Source: JAUXFK01 sp034189035
GTDB taxonomy: Bacteria > Desulfobacterota > UBA8473
Length of the DNA stretch: 8,179 nt
Assembly (NCBI GenBank): GCA_034189035.1
Contig: JAXHVA010000153.1
Span: 1-8,179 of the forward strand
Direction of reading: 5' to 3'
The position numbers were made by a program, and so were the translations under genes. Positions 1-5,957 of the stretch are shown here, in pieces (within the stretch, counting starts at the first letter, position 1; every line of letters begins with the position of its first letter). The notes beneath the pieces are model-generated. The model was not told where the DNA came from and searched no databases. It worked only from the letters and a program-made list of their open reading frames with translations.

Positions 1-688
1 TACCCTCTATCTTCTGCTCCGCCTCGTCTATCCTCTCTTGAATCTCGTCGAGTATGTCTTCAAAGGCCCTCTTGCCGGTCATATAGTACTCATAGTCCTT
101 GCCTGCATACCCAAAACTGCCGCTCACAGGAAGGCCCCACATAATAACACTGCACATTAGCTTTACCGCCTCTTCACTGGAGAAATCCCTCAACACCTTT
201 CCTAAATTATCTCTCGGAGCCCAGTAGTTATTAAGGCCTGCTATTGTATTGAGCGATTCCCTTTCTGGAGGAGGTACCAAAACCGGATCATTGTATACCT
301 CATCATTGCTAAAGCTTGCTACATCATTATGCCACATTATAGTATTTGGAAGACTGCCCGCATAACCAACAATCTGAGACTGCTCTGTTATAAATATCGT
401 AATGTTATCAAATACATTTGCCAGTGCCTTTGCCCTTTTCATCATCGCTGGATCATTCTCGTTTTGTTTGCAGGCCTCGGTAAATAGAATCGGACGCTCT
501 AAATCAACGTGGAGGCCGGGTTCATACATTCCCCCCTTTCTCCCCTTCTTCCAAACCGCCTTTCTCAAATAATCAAGTCTCTTTGACCTCCCTTTCTCAG
601 CAGCCCACCACCATTTCCTTCGCTCTTCCAATTCCTTAATATCTTTTTTGAGATATACCTCTCTTTCCTTCTCTTTCTCTGTTGCCAT
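1..688 (-). CDS. Glycyl radical enzyme (PFL-like), N-terminal part, runs off the left edge
   Basis: The gene reads leftward from ATG 688-686 and is open to the window edge, giving 229 residues. A strong ribosome binding site (AAAGGAGG, complement of 694-701) sits 5 nt before the start. After a very charged N-terminus (residues 1-55, rich in Lys, Glu and Arg), residues 65-110 (RPILFTEAC, then KRAKALANVFDNITIFI, then QIVGYAGSLPN) follow the pattern at the start of the pyruvate formate-lyase-like domain: ERA/TEA, RRAKAL, then IVGN. A helix around residues 208-228 (AFEDILDEIQERIDEAE) matches the FEGIIEEIEARL-type helix of the family. Known members carry a protein glycyl radical and act as decarboxylases, lyases, dehydratases or fumarate-adding synthases. 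The catalytic Cys and the C-terminal Gly loop lie outside the window, so substrate and subclass cannot be assigned. Arylacetate decarboxylase-like or alkylsuccinate synthase-like roles are guesses only. A radical SAM gene lies divergently at 1248. Confidence 0.82.
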   Translation of the reverse strand, partial: MATEKEKEREVYLKKDIKELEERRKWWWAAEKGRSKRLDYLRKAVWKKGRKGGMYEPGLHVDLERPILFTEACKQNENDPAMMKRAKALANVFDNITIFITEQSQIVGYAGSLPNTIMWHNDVASFSNDEVYNDPVLVPPPERESLNTIAGLNNYWAPRDNLGKVLRDFSSEEAVKLMCSVIMWGLPVSGSFGYAGKDYEYYMTGKRAFEDILDEIQERIDEAEQKIEG

Positions 689-1087
689 TTAATCCTCCTT
701 TCGTTTTAATAATTATCTGCCCAGTTATGCTAGTTATAAATAATCTCTCTAAGAGTTAAGCTGCATCAGCTATAGCCGCTGGTTCAAAAGAAATGACCTA
801 CTTCCTGTCCCATAGCCTATTTTGCTATTTATTTCAACCCCTTAAATCAATAACGTCACATCGTGCCCAAGTAATTGCGTAATAATATATATTATCCTTA
901 ATAGATTCCTTTTCTGGACGAAGTCCTACAATTAAATCGTTGCCTTATCTCCTCGTTGATACGGCTTACAAAGTCATATTGCCACTTGATGGTTTGTGGA
1001 GACTCTCCTTTAAGCCCACAATCTGTAACTGATCGACTTGTAATGATTTTGATTTTTATGCAACAGTCTCTTAATGAAGGAAATACG

Positions 1088-1120
1088 ATTTTATACTTTT
1101 ATCTTTTAATAGTATAAAAT
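1088..1120. repeat. Perfect 10-bp inverted repeat, candidate operator
   Basis: ATTTTATACT (1088-1097) and AGTATAAAAT (1111-1120) are exact reverse complements separated by 13 nt. The right arm includes the -10 box of the minus-strand promoter, and the left arm covers the expected start of transcription. A repressor binding both arms would block the promoter. As RNA on the minus strand it would form an AT-rich hairpin at the 5' end of the transcript. The symmetry is directly visible; the operator role is inferred, and AT-rich DNA raises the chance of coincidence. Confidence 0.5.
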
Positions 1121-1139
1121 AGCCGAAAAATACTGTCAA
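1111..1139 (-). promoter_or_regulatory. Near-consensus sigma-70 promoter towards the GRE gene
   Basis: On the minus strand, TTGACA (complement of 1134-1139, 6/6 to consensus) is followed by a 17-nt spacer and TATACT (complement of 1111-1116, 5/6). Transcription would begin near 1104 and run towards the GRE start at 688. It is the best promoter match I found in the window. The long leader means another, closer promoter could also exist. Confidence 0.65.
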
Positions 1140-1160
1140 GTTAATAATTATATTTTTATC

Positions 1161-1189
1161 TTGCTTATTTTAACCCTTTATTTCATAAT
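1161..1189 (+). promoter_or_regulatory. Possible promoter of the radical SAM gene
   Basis: TTGCTT (1161-1166), a 17-nt spacer and CATAAT (1184-1189, 5/6 to the -10 consensus) would start transcription near 1196, about 50 nt before the ATG at 1248. The -35 box is poor (3/6), and AT-rich DNA gives many such matches by chance. Confidence 0.35.
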
Positions 1190-1247
1190 TTAGCAATAGA
1201 GGTTTATCTGGTTACTCTTTGACTGACTGAGAAACAGAAGAAGGAAT

Positions 1248-2288
1248 ATGGAAAGAGGAGTATCTGTAGAAATTGATGGAAAGGAGATAAAGTCAACAGA
1301 AGGGATAACGGTGAAGAGTGCCCTAGTGATGAATGGATACAAAGTATTAAAAGGCTCATTATTCACGCCCTGTGAGGTTGGAGGATGCTGGAGTTGCGCT
1401 GTCTTAGTAAATGGAACCCTCTCCCCCTCTTGCACCACCCGGATAAAGGACAAGATGACGATCGAAACTGACCTTCCAAATGACTACACACCTAAAAGAA
1501 TTATTCAAAATTTCGGGGGGCATATGGTCGGTGGTGTGGGAACACCATGGCAATTAAAAAAAAGCACAGGATATATAGAAGTTGCATGTTTTGCGGCCGG
1601 TTGTAACCTCTTGTGTCCCCAATGCCAAAACTGGGATATTACATATAAAGGCAATGGCGTTGCATTAACTCCAAGGGATACAGCAGAGATTATGTCAGCC
1701 ACAAGGAAGAGGTTCTCTGTTGATAGGATGGCAATCTCAGGGGGAGAAAGCAGCTTAAACAGGAAATGGCTTATTGAGTATATAAAAGAGTTAAAAAGAC
1801 TAAATCCTGACCCTGCGGCAAGGATTCATGTAGATACAAATGCCTCTATCCTCACAAGGGATTATATAGATGAGCTGATCGATGCGGGCATGACGGACAT
1901 AGGGCCTGACCTCAAAGGGTACTCCCCAGAGACATTTATGCGGATAAGTGGAATTGAAGATAAAGACTTAGCCGAAATGTATCTGTCTACTGCATGGGAT
2001 GCAGTGAGATACCTTATAGAGAACCATAAGGAAAATATTTTCATTGGTGTTGGTATCCCATACAATCGAGCGTTTATATCACCACAAGAGATAGAAATCA
2101 TGGGAGAGAAACTGTCGGATATGGACTCTGAGATTCAAGTCTGCGTTCTCGATTACAGACCTGAGTTTAGAAGAACAGAGATTATTCGGCCCAGTTATCA
2201 TGAGATGCTAGACATTCAGAATATTCTCAAAAGAAAAGGACTCAAAACCGTCATATGCCAAACAGAATTCGGACACATAGAACCTTAG
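1248..2288 (+). CDS. [2Fe-2S] domain-radical SAM fusion protein, GRE-activase/PflX-like
   Basis: This 346-residue protein has two iron-sulfur domains. Residues 1-75 match the Fer2_4/plant-type ferredoxin layout: a beta segment (VSVEIDGKEI), an EGITVKSALVMNG helix, then C42-x4-C47-x2-C50-x11-C62 (CEVGGCWSC, VLVNG, SC), the ligand spacing of a [2Fe-2S] cluster. Residues 115-346 form a radical SAM domain with C119-x3-C123-x2-C126 (GCNLLCPQCQNW) for the SAM-binding [4Fe-4S] cluster, ISGGE at 163-167 and DLKGYSPETF at 221-230. The radical SAM part resembles the pyruvate formate-lyase-activating/PflX/AmmeMemoRadiSam group. Classical GRE activases often carry bacterial-ferredoxin clusters inserted after the SAM motif. 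Here that insert is missing and a [2Fe-2S] domain is fused in front, presumably to feed electrons for SAM cleavage. The divergent GRE gene makes it a candidate GRE activase, but a different radical SAM role is possible. GAAG at 1237-1240 and AAGGA at 1241-1245 are the nearest ribosome binding sites; the second is very close to the ATG. Confidence 0.85.
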   Translation: MERGVSVEIDGKEIKSTEGITVKSALVMNGYKVLKGSLFTPCEVGGCWSCAVLVNGTLSPSCTTRIKDKMTIETDLPNDYTPKRIIQNFGGHMVGGVGTPWQLKKSTGYIEVACFAAGCNLLCPQCQNWDITYKGNGVALTPRDTAEIMSATRKRFSVDRMAISGGESSLNRKWLIEYIKELKRLNPDPAARIHVDTNASILTRDYIDELIDAGMTDIGPDLKGYSPETFMRISGIEDKDLAEMYLSTAWDAVRYLIENHKENIFIGVGIPYNRAFISPQEIEIMGEKLSDMDSEIQVCVLDYRPEFRRTEIIRPSYHEMLDIQNILKRKGLKTVICQTEFGHIEP

Positions 2289-2354
2289 TTTGAAGCGAAA
2301 CCCAGGCGGTTTAAAAGGCCTCTTTCCTCACTCGGATTGATCAAACTGCCGCTG

Positions 2355-2360
2355 TATAAT
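2355..2360 (+). promoter_or_regulatory. Possible -10 box ahead of the FKBP gene
   Basis: An exact TATAAT lies in the 175-bp gap between the radical SAM and FKBP genes, about 100 nt before the FKBP start. No good -35 hexamer stands 16-18 nt upstream, so this is weak evidence for an independent promoter. No Rho-independent terminator is obvious in the gap, so read-through from the upstream gene is possible. Confidence 0.25.
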
Positions 2361-2463
2361 AAACCATGTAATGGGAAATGACAAGGGAACCTCAAAGATT
2401 AACCCACTTGATAGCTGTCACTTAGAGCATAAACAAAATATTCATTAAAAACAGGAGGAAACT

Positions 2464-2901
2464 ATGGCACAGGCAAAACCAGGAGATTTAGTTCGGGCTC
2501 ATTATACTGGAAAGCTAGAGGACGGCACTGTTTTCGATTCTTCATTTGAACGGGAACCTTTACTGTTTAACATAGGAAAAGGGGAGGTGATTCCTGGATT
2601 TGAAAATACCTTAATAGGCATGAATGAAGGTGAAACAAAAACCGTATCAATCCCTCCAAAAGACGCTTATGGTGATTATATAGATAATCTTATATTTGTT
2701 TTAAAAAGGTCCGACCTTCCGCCCGATATTGAACCACAATTGGGAATAATGTTGCACGGTCAGTCAGAATCCGGCGAAAGCATCAGTGGTACGATAAAGG
2801 AAATCAAAGAAAAGACCATAGTACTCGATGTGAACCATCCACTTGCAGGTAAAACGCTCACATTTGAAATTAAACTTATGGAGGTCATTAGCCCACAATA
2901 A
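2464..2901 (+). CDS. SlyD-like FKBP-type peptidyl-prolyl cis-trans isomerase
   Basis: This 145-residue cytoplasmic protein is expected to catalyse cis-trans isomerisation of Xaa-Pro bonds and to act as a folding chaperone. It opens with the FKBP signature (VRAHYTGKLEDGTVFDSSF, residues 10-28), continues with GKGEVIPGFENTLIGMNEGE (residues 38-57), and has the DAYGDY step (67-72) that leads into the insert-in-flap chaperone domain of SlyD proteins. The closing DVNHPLAGKTLTFEI (122-136) is the SlyD-type return to the FKBP core. The His/Cys-rich metal-binding tail of E. coli SlyD is absent, so this is the short form. There is no signal peptide. AGGAGG at 2453-2458 lies 5 nt before the ATG and fixes the start. 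It follows the radical SAM gene by 175 bp in the same direction; a folding role for that protein or the GRE is conceivable but not shown. Confidence 0.93.
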   Translation: MAQAKPGDLVRAHYTGKLEDGTVFDSSFEREPLLFNIGKGEVIPGFENTLIGMNEGETKTVSIPPKDAYGDYIDNLIFVLKRSDLPPDIEPQLGIMLHGQSESGESISGTIKEIKEKTIVLDVNHPLAGKTLTFEIKLMEVISPQ

Positions 2902-2909
2902 AAGATGAT

Positions 2910-2927
2910 CTATTCATATATGAATAG
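2910..2927. repeat. Perfect 18-bp palindrome after the FKBP gene
   Basis: CTATTCATATATGAATAG equals its own reverse complement and starts 9 nt after the FKBP stop codon. It could form a short hairpin that protects or ends the transcript. No T tract follows, so a Rho-independent terminator is not well supported. A protein-binding site is the alternative. Confidence 0.55.
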
Positions 2928-2961
2928 CCTTATTGAGAAAGATGTCTTGCTTTTGGTTGTA

Positions 2962-3008
2962 CACAGATGCCACAAACCTATCAAAAACAGCACGCGCGTT
3001 CATCTGTG
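2962..3008. repeat. 8-bp inverted repeat CACAGATG/CATCTGTG
   Basis: CACAGATG (2962-2969) and CATCTGTG (3001-3008) are exact inverted copies around a 31-nt centre. The A tract begins 5 nt later. It might be the relic of a small repeat element, but the arms are short enough to occur by chance. Confidence 0.3.
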
Positions 3009-3013
3009 AGAGC

Positions 3014-3026
3014 AAAAAAAAAAAAA
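3014..3026. repeat. Homopolymer tract of 13 A
   Basis: Thirteen consecutive A (T on the minus strand) lie about 70 nt past the symporter stop codon. As a U tract it could help end symporter transcription, but no GC-rich hairpin precedes it on that strand. The exact length is prone to sequencing error and slippage. Confidence 0.5.
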
Positions 3027-3096
3027 ACAGTATTTTGAAAGTGCATATCCATAAATCTCTTTGTCTGTGTGTGGGGCACCTCCTTTATTCTTCTTT

Positions 3097-4950
3097 TTAT
3101 GGTTTGTAAAGACTTCGCCACCATAGAACAATGCTGGCAAGCCCCAAAACGATGTAAATATAGGGATACGTAACTGCACTGCCCGGGTTGGGAAAGATCA
3201 ATTTGCCAAAGCCCACGAGCAGCAGATAGAGAGATACGCTTGTTGTCAGCGTTAAATAGATGCCCTTCTTAAAGGCCCTGATCGGACGTTTTGGATCACG
3301 ACCGAGCTTTTCAGCGCTGGTCTTCCAAAAACCCGGAGGATCCACTTGGCTATAAAACTGCAGCAGTGTCTTTTCTGCGGTCGGTTGCGTCACAAGGGTT
3401 ACAGCAATGACCACCACCGTAGAGACGGACGACATGAGCAAGAGCCGTAACCACTCGGCTTGTACAGTAAAGAGTAAGACAGGGGCAAAGATGAGTGACA
3501 CGATGATTGCAGACACCTCAGAAAAGAGATTGACACGTTCCCACAACCATCTCAGGACTAAAACAGCACCCGTGCCAGCTCCAAACAGGAGCGTGATATA
3601 CCACGCCGTTTGGATCGATCCCAAATTCGCCATGATCATCAGTGCAATGGCAAGGATGAGGATATTCGAAACACGAGCAACAATGACCTGTTCCTTGTTT
3701 GATGGTTTGCGTTTGAGCCAGGCGCGGTTGATGATTCGCAAATAGAGATCATTGCTCCAGTAGCTCGCTCCCCAACTCAGATGCGTATCAATCGTCGAAG
3801 CCAGCGCTGCCAGCATCCCGGTTAGCATGATTCCTCGAACCCCCACAGGAAGAAGATCCTTGATCCCGGTTGCAAAAAGGATCTCTCTGCCAGCCACAAA
3901 GGCCTCACCGCTTGCCATTTCAGGATCATAGGGATAGATCACCAGAATCCCGACGCCTATGACGAGCCAGACGAGACTTCTGAGAAAGATCTGGAGCCAG
4001 GAAAAGATAAAGGCAGCAAACCTGGCGTCGCGGGTGCTTTGGCAGGCCATCATCCTCTGCGCAAAGTAGCCGGTTCCATCGCTGTTGCGTTCAAAGAACC
4101 ACTGTAAACTGATGATCACTAAAAAGGGCATAAAGGCTTCGATGGTGTTCGGAGTGAAAGAGAGTATCTGGCCGGCTTCAACAGCCCCGTAAAGTTTCAC
4201 CAGGCTTGAGACAATATTATCAATACCGCCTGTTTTTATAACCACGATAATTGCGTAAATCACCGATCCAAGCATCGCCAGAGTGAACTGCACAGTGTCC
4301 GTGGCAATAACAGACCGCAATCCGCCTGTAGTTGAGTAAAGCGCTGTAAATGCAATGATAAGAAAGATACTCACAAGGTTGTTCGTGGTGGCAACGTAGG
4401 TTTCCAGACCCGTTGATTCTGAGGCAAGCGGAATCCCAATCGATTTGACCAAGTCATAAATGACCAGGTAGATCCCCCCGGGCAGCCATTCGTGCCAGGG
4501 TAAGAACACCTCGCTGATCCGCGTGGCAGCTATCAGAACCATTGCCATTATCGTGCAGTTCATCACTGTGCCGTAGTAGATGGCCTTGAGCCCGCGCAAT
4601 GCCAGCAAGCCTTTTCCACTGTAACGAATTTCCGTCAGCTCTGCATCTGTGATCACCCGGGCACGATGCCAGGCATGTCCAAGCAAGAACCCAATCATCA
4701 AAAAGCCGAGGCCGTAAATCCACAAACGCCACAACATAAAAATACCACCAGTAGCGATGAGCCCTGTCACAAGCAGGGGCGTGTCTGCCGCAAACTGTGT
4801 CGCAGCTAGGCTCACTCCGGCCCGCCAGCCCTTGATAGAACGGCCTGCAAGAAAATACTCCTCCAGATTCAAAGAGGCCTTGGACCGGTTTCGAAATCCA
4901 TTGCTGATGCTGTACGCAACAAAGGCCAGTAAAATGATCAGGTCAATCAT
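3097..4950 (-). CDS. Sodium:solute symporter (SSS) family permease
   Basis: This complete 617-residue inner-membrane protein has about 13 or more hydrophobic segments. It should import an organic solute using the sodium gradient; the substrate cannot be read from sequence. Family marks are FLAGRSIKGW followed by a first core helix with SLAATQFAADTP (residues 33-58), YSTTGGLRSVIATDTVQ (205-221, the YSxxGGLxAVxxTDxxQ signature), YFAQRMMACQSTRDAR (295-310) and LAALASTIDTHLSWGAS (380-396), where Ser385 and Thr386 sit where the Na2-site hydroxyls are found in vSGLT-like members. The chain is longer than the usual 480-550 residues, with a hydrophilic stretch near 530-570 before the last helices. 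Proline, pantothenate and sugar transporters share the fold. The ATG at 4950 has no clear ribosome binding site. It stands alone between an opposing gene and a toxin-antitoxin remnant, and looks more GC-rich than its neighbours, which may indicate a different origin. Confidence 0.92.
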   Translation of the reverse strand: MIDLIILLAFVAYSISNGFRNRSKASLNLEEYFLAGRSIKGWRAGVSLAATQFAADTPLLVTGLIATGGIFMLWRLWIYGLGFLMIGFLLGHAWHRARVITDAELTEIRYSGKGLLALRGLKAIYYGTVMNCTIMAMVLIAATRISEVFLPWHEWLPGGIYLVIYDLVKSIGIPLASESTGLETYVATTNNLVSIFLIIAFTALYSTTGGLRSVIATDTVQFTLAMLGSVIYAIIVVIKTGGIDNIVSSLVKLYGAVEAGQILSFTPNTIEAFMPFLVIISLQWFFERNSDGTGYFAQRMMACQSTRDARFAAFIFSWLQIFLRSLVWLVIGVGILVIYPYDPEMASGEAFVAGREILFATGIKDLLPVGVRGIMLTGMLAALASTIDTHLSWGASYWSNDLYLRIINRAWLKRKPSNKEQVIVARVSNILILAIALMIMANLGSIQTAWYITLLFGAGTGAVLVLRWLWERVNLFSEVSAIIVSLIFAPVLLFTVQAEWLRLLLMSSVSTVVVIAVTLVTQPTAEKTLLQFYSQVDPPGFWKTSAEKLGRDPKRPIRAFKKGIYLTLTTSVSLYLLLVGFGKLIFPNPGSAVTYPYIYIVLGLASIVLWWRSLYKP

Positions 4951-5059
4951 CGGATAAATTCGGATATTCTAAGGTGTTTTCATGTATTTAACTTTGATCT
5001 CACAAGGGAATTGCTCTATTTTGCCTGCTCCCTTATTTTTTGAGACATAAATAACACAA

Positions 5060-5073
5060 CTCTCAATTGAGAG
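5060..5073. repeat. Perfect 14-bp palindrome upstream of the symporter gene
   Basis: CTCTCAATTGAGAG is self-complementary and lies about 110 bp upstream of the symporter start, where an operator would be plausible. I could not find a convincing promoter beside it, so a regulatory role is inferred from symmetry and position only. Confidence 0.4.
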
Positions 5074-5086
5074 CAACCCTCCTCTT

Positions 5087-5200
5087 TTATGCATCTTCCT
5101 CAGATACCACAAGGCTCAGCTGGCCATGGTCTTTGTTCTTTTGGTTTTCTTTGCCGGCAAGTGCGTCTTTAGTTTTACTAAAGACAGATAAAATGGAATA
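5087..5200 (-). other. Possible decayed C-terminal coding scrap
   Basis: On the minus strand this stretch reads open to a TAA at 5089-5087, ending DHGQLSLVVSEEDA after a lysine-rich segment (KTKDALAGKENQKNKDHG). The composition and acidic end look like a real protein tail, but there is no start codon, since an in-frame TAG lies just upstream. I cannot name a family. It may be the remnant of a gene displaced when this junction formed, or simply chance. Confidence 0.2.
5165..5185. repeat. 9-bp hairpin with 3-nt loop, candidate antitoxin operator
   Basis: GTCTTTAGT-TTT-ACTAAAGAC is a perfect inverted repeat. No T tract follows on either strand, which argues against a terminator. Its right arm contains most of the -35 box of the promoter ahead of the antitoxin stub. 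Phd/YefM antitoxins usually repress their own promoters by binding such palindromes, so autoregulation is a reasonable inference. Confidence 0.5.
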
Positions 5201-5210
5201 TAGCTATAAT
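5181..5210 (+). promoter_or_regulatory. Sigma-70 promoter ahead of the antitoxin stub
   Basis: AAGACA (5181-5186, 4/6), an 18-nt spacer and an exact TATAAT (5205-5210) would start transcription near 5217. That is about 27 nt before the ATG at 5244, with a ribosome binding site AAGGAAG at 5231-5237. It may also drive the 104-residue gene at 5412. Confidence 0.5.
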
Positions 5211-5243
5211 TTAAGATAATTGTGATTATTAAGGAAGAATATC

Positions 5244-5348
5244 ATGGAAAATGTTGGAGTCCGACAACTCAGAGATAATCTCAGCCGTATTATACAGAGG
5301 GTAGAGCAAGGAGAGGTGATACGAGTGCTTCGATATAAATATGAATAG
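5244..5348 (+). pseudogene. Truncated Phd/YefM-family antitoxin
   Basis: The 34-codon frame reads VGVRQLRDNLSRIIQRVEQ, then GEVIRV. This is the N-terminal Phd/YefM pattern (VRELRDNLSRYLRRVEAGE, then hydrophobic V) that forms the DNA-binding and dimerisation part of type II antitoxins. Intact antitoxins have about 75-90 residues and continue with a TxRGxPVA-like segment and a toxin-neutralising tail. Here the match ends after residue 28 and a stop follows at 34. The ribosome binding site AAGGAAG lies 6 nt before the ATG, and promoter and hairpin are in place, so the 5' end is well preserved. No RelE, Doc or PIN toxin follows. The stub could still bind its operator, but it could not neutralise a toxin. 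A sequencing frameshift is less likely, since I see no continuation in other frames. Confidence 0.7.
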
Positions 5349-5411
5349 GACGGCCCGAAAAAGAAGGGCTTCAGGTTCATACTTTTCCGTAAAAACTAGA
5401 GGATGCAAATT

Positions 5412-5726
5412 ATGAAAGGATTTATTGAAAAAATCAAATTACTTGAGCATCTTACATATATTCCCGAATGTGCCGGGCTCGATTACATAGGAGAGGCAAA
5501 ATACGAAATGGATTTTCTAACTGAAAAATTCGAAAATGCACAATATCTAAGCAAAGAAGAGAAAAACCATTTTATTACAACATTAAATAAGGCGCATGAG
5601 TTATTAATGATTACAAATAGTCAAAGAGCAGCTGGTCTTTTAAGTCAGATAAGCAGGGCATTGTGGGAAGAGGTAATGAATGAATTACCATACATTAAAC
5701 AAAATAAGATGAGGATACGAAGATAG
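5412..5726 (+). CDS. Small helical protein of unknown function
   Basis: I do not recognise this 104-residue protein. It is mostly charged and amphipathic, with predicted helices around residues 1-14, 25-40, 45-65 and 68-88, ending in a basic tail (KQNKMRIRR). It has two acidic/aromatic patches (PECAGLDYIGEAKYEMDF and SRALWEEVMNELPYI), no membrane segment and no signal peptide. An upstream in-frame ATG at 5403 touches the ribosome binding site. The ATG at 5412 is preferred because AGAGG (5398-5402) lies 9 nt before it. It begins 63 bp after the antitoxin stub in the same direction and may share its promoter. Its position invites the idea of a toxin or a replacement partner, but the sequence gives no toxin motif. 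Codon use is AT-rich like the left side of the window. Confidence 0.65.
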   Translation: MKGFIEKIKLLEHLTYIPECAGLDYIGEAKYEMDFLTEKFENAQYLSKEEKNHFITTLNKAHELLMITNSQRAAGLLSQISRALWEEVMNELPYIKQNKMRIRR

Positions 5727-5735
5727 GATGTATCC
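5713..5735 (+). terminator. Weak terminator candidate after the 104-residue gene
   Basis: GGATAC (5713-5718) and GTATCC (5730-5735) can pair around an 11-nt loop that includes the stop codon, and GATCTTTTA follows. The stem is short and the T run has only four bases, so this is a tentative call. Confidence 0.22.
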
Positions 5736-5863
5736 GATCTTTTACCAAACTTTTACAAAATACAACAGATAAACATAATAAAAAAAATGAGTTGTGCGAG
5801 TTTATATTCGTGTGATATTGTATTTAAGTCCTTTTTCCCTTTTAATCACTGGCTTTTTTGAGT

Positions 5864-5895
5864 ATTGCGTTCCCAGAACTCTCAGTCAACGCAAT
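5864..5895. repeat. 8-bp inverted repeat before the Fic remnant
   Basis: ATTGCGTT (5864-5871) and AACGCAAT (5888-5895) are exact inverted copies around 16 nt. They lie where the AT-rich DNA gives way to more GC-rich, coding-like sequence, about 60-95 bp before the Fic start. A 26-codon frame (5894-5974, reading PQSIQVREGETLYGGVPDG) overlaps the Fic start and may be the tail of a lost gene. The repeat could be an operator or a junction scar. Confidence 0.35.
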
Positions 5896-5957
5896 GCCCC
5901 AGTCTATACAGGTGCGAGAGGGTGAAACGCTGTACGGTGGTGTGCCTGACGGCAAGC

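Larger units (their letters stand above)
689..1247. other. Long AT-rich divergent intergenic region
   Basis: This 559-bp stretch separates the GRE gene from the radical SAM gene. It contains a strong minus-strand promoter (1111-1139), a perfect inverted repeat (1088-1120) and a weaker plus-strand promoter (1161-1189). If the minus promoter serves the GRE gene, the leader is about 415 nt long. Small self-complementary elements lie in that leader: AGCTG-CAT-CAGCT at 759-771 and the AT-only palindrome ATAATATATATTAT at 882-895. On the minus strand, about 905-1075 reads open for roughly 50 codons and contains WQYDFVSRINEEIRQRFN, which looks protein-like. It has no good start and I cannot assign it, so it may be a decayed gene fragment. 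No tRNA or recognised riboswitch was seen. Confidence 0.5.
2902..3096. other. Intergenic region between convergent FKBP and symporter genes
   Basis: These 195 bp hold an 18-bp palindrome (2910-2927), an 8-bp inverted repeat (2962-3008) and a 13-A tract (3014-3026). No classical bidirectional terminator with a T tract is visible. On the minus strand, 3003-2914 gives a 29-codon frame (MNARAVFDRFVASVYNQKQ, then DIFLNKAIHI) ending inside the palindrome. It looks protein-like but has no ribosome binding site and no assignable family, so I treat it as a possible remnant. Confidence 0.45.

Noticed and set aside
759..800. tRNA-like GGTTCAAA segment near a small stem
   Set aside because: No acceptor, D or anticodon arms can be folded around it on either strand.
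882..895. AT-only palindrome ATAATATATATTAT as an operator
   Set aside because: Alternating A/T palindromes are expected by chance in DNA this AT-rich, and no promoter box lines up with it.
3407..3745. 112-codon plus-strand frame inside the symporter gene
   Set aside because: It is antisense to strongly conserved SSS motifs and has no family resemblance, so it is a shadow frame.
5865..5957. Upstream TTG start for the Fic protein at 5865
   Set aside because: The extra 31 residues do not resemble Fic N-termini and the TTG lies in an inverted repeat. ATG 5958 starts right before the recognisable domain.
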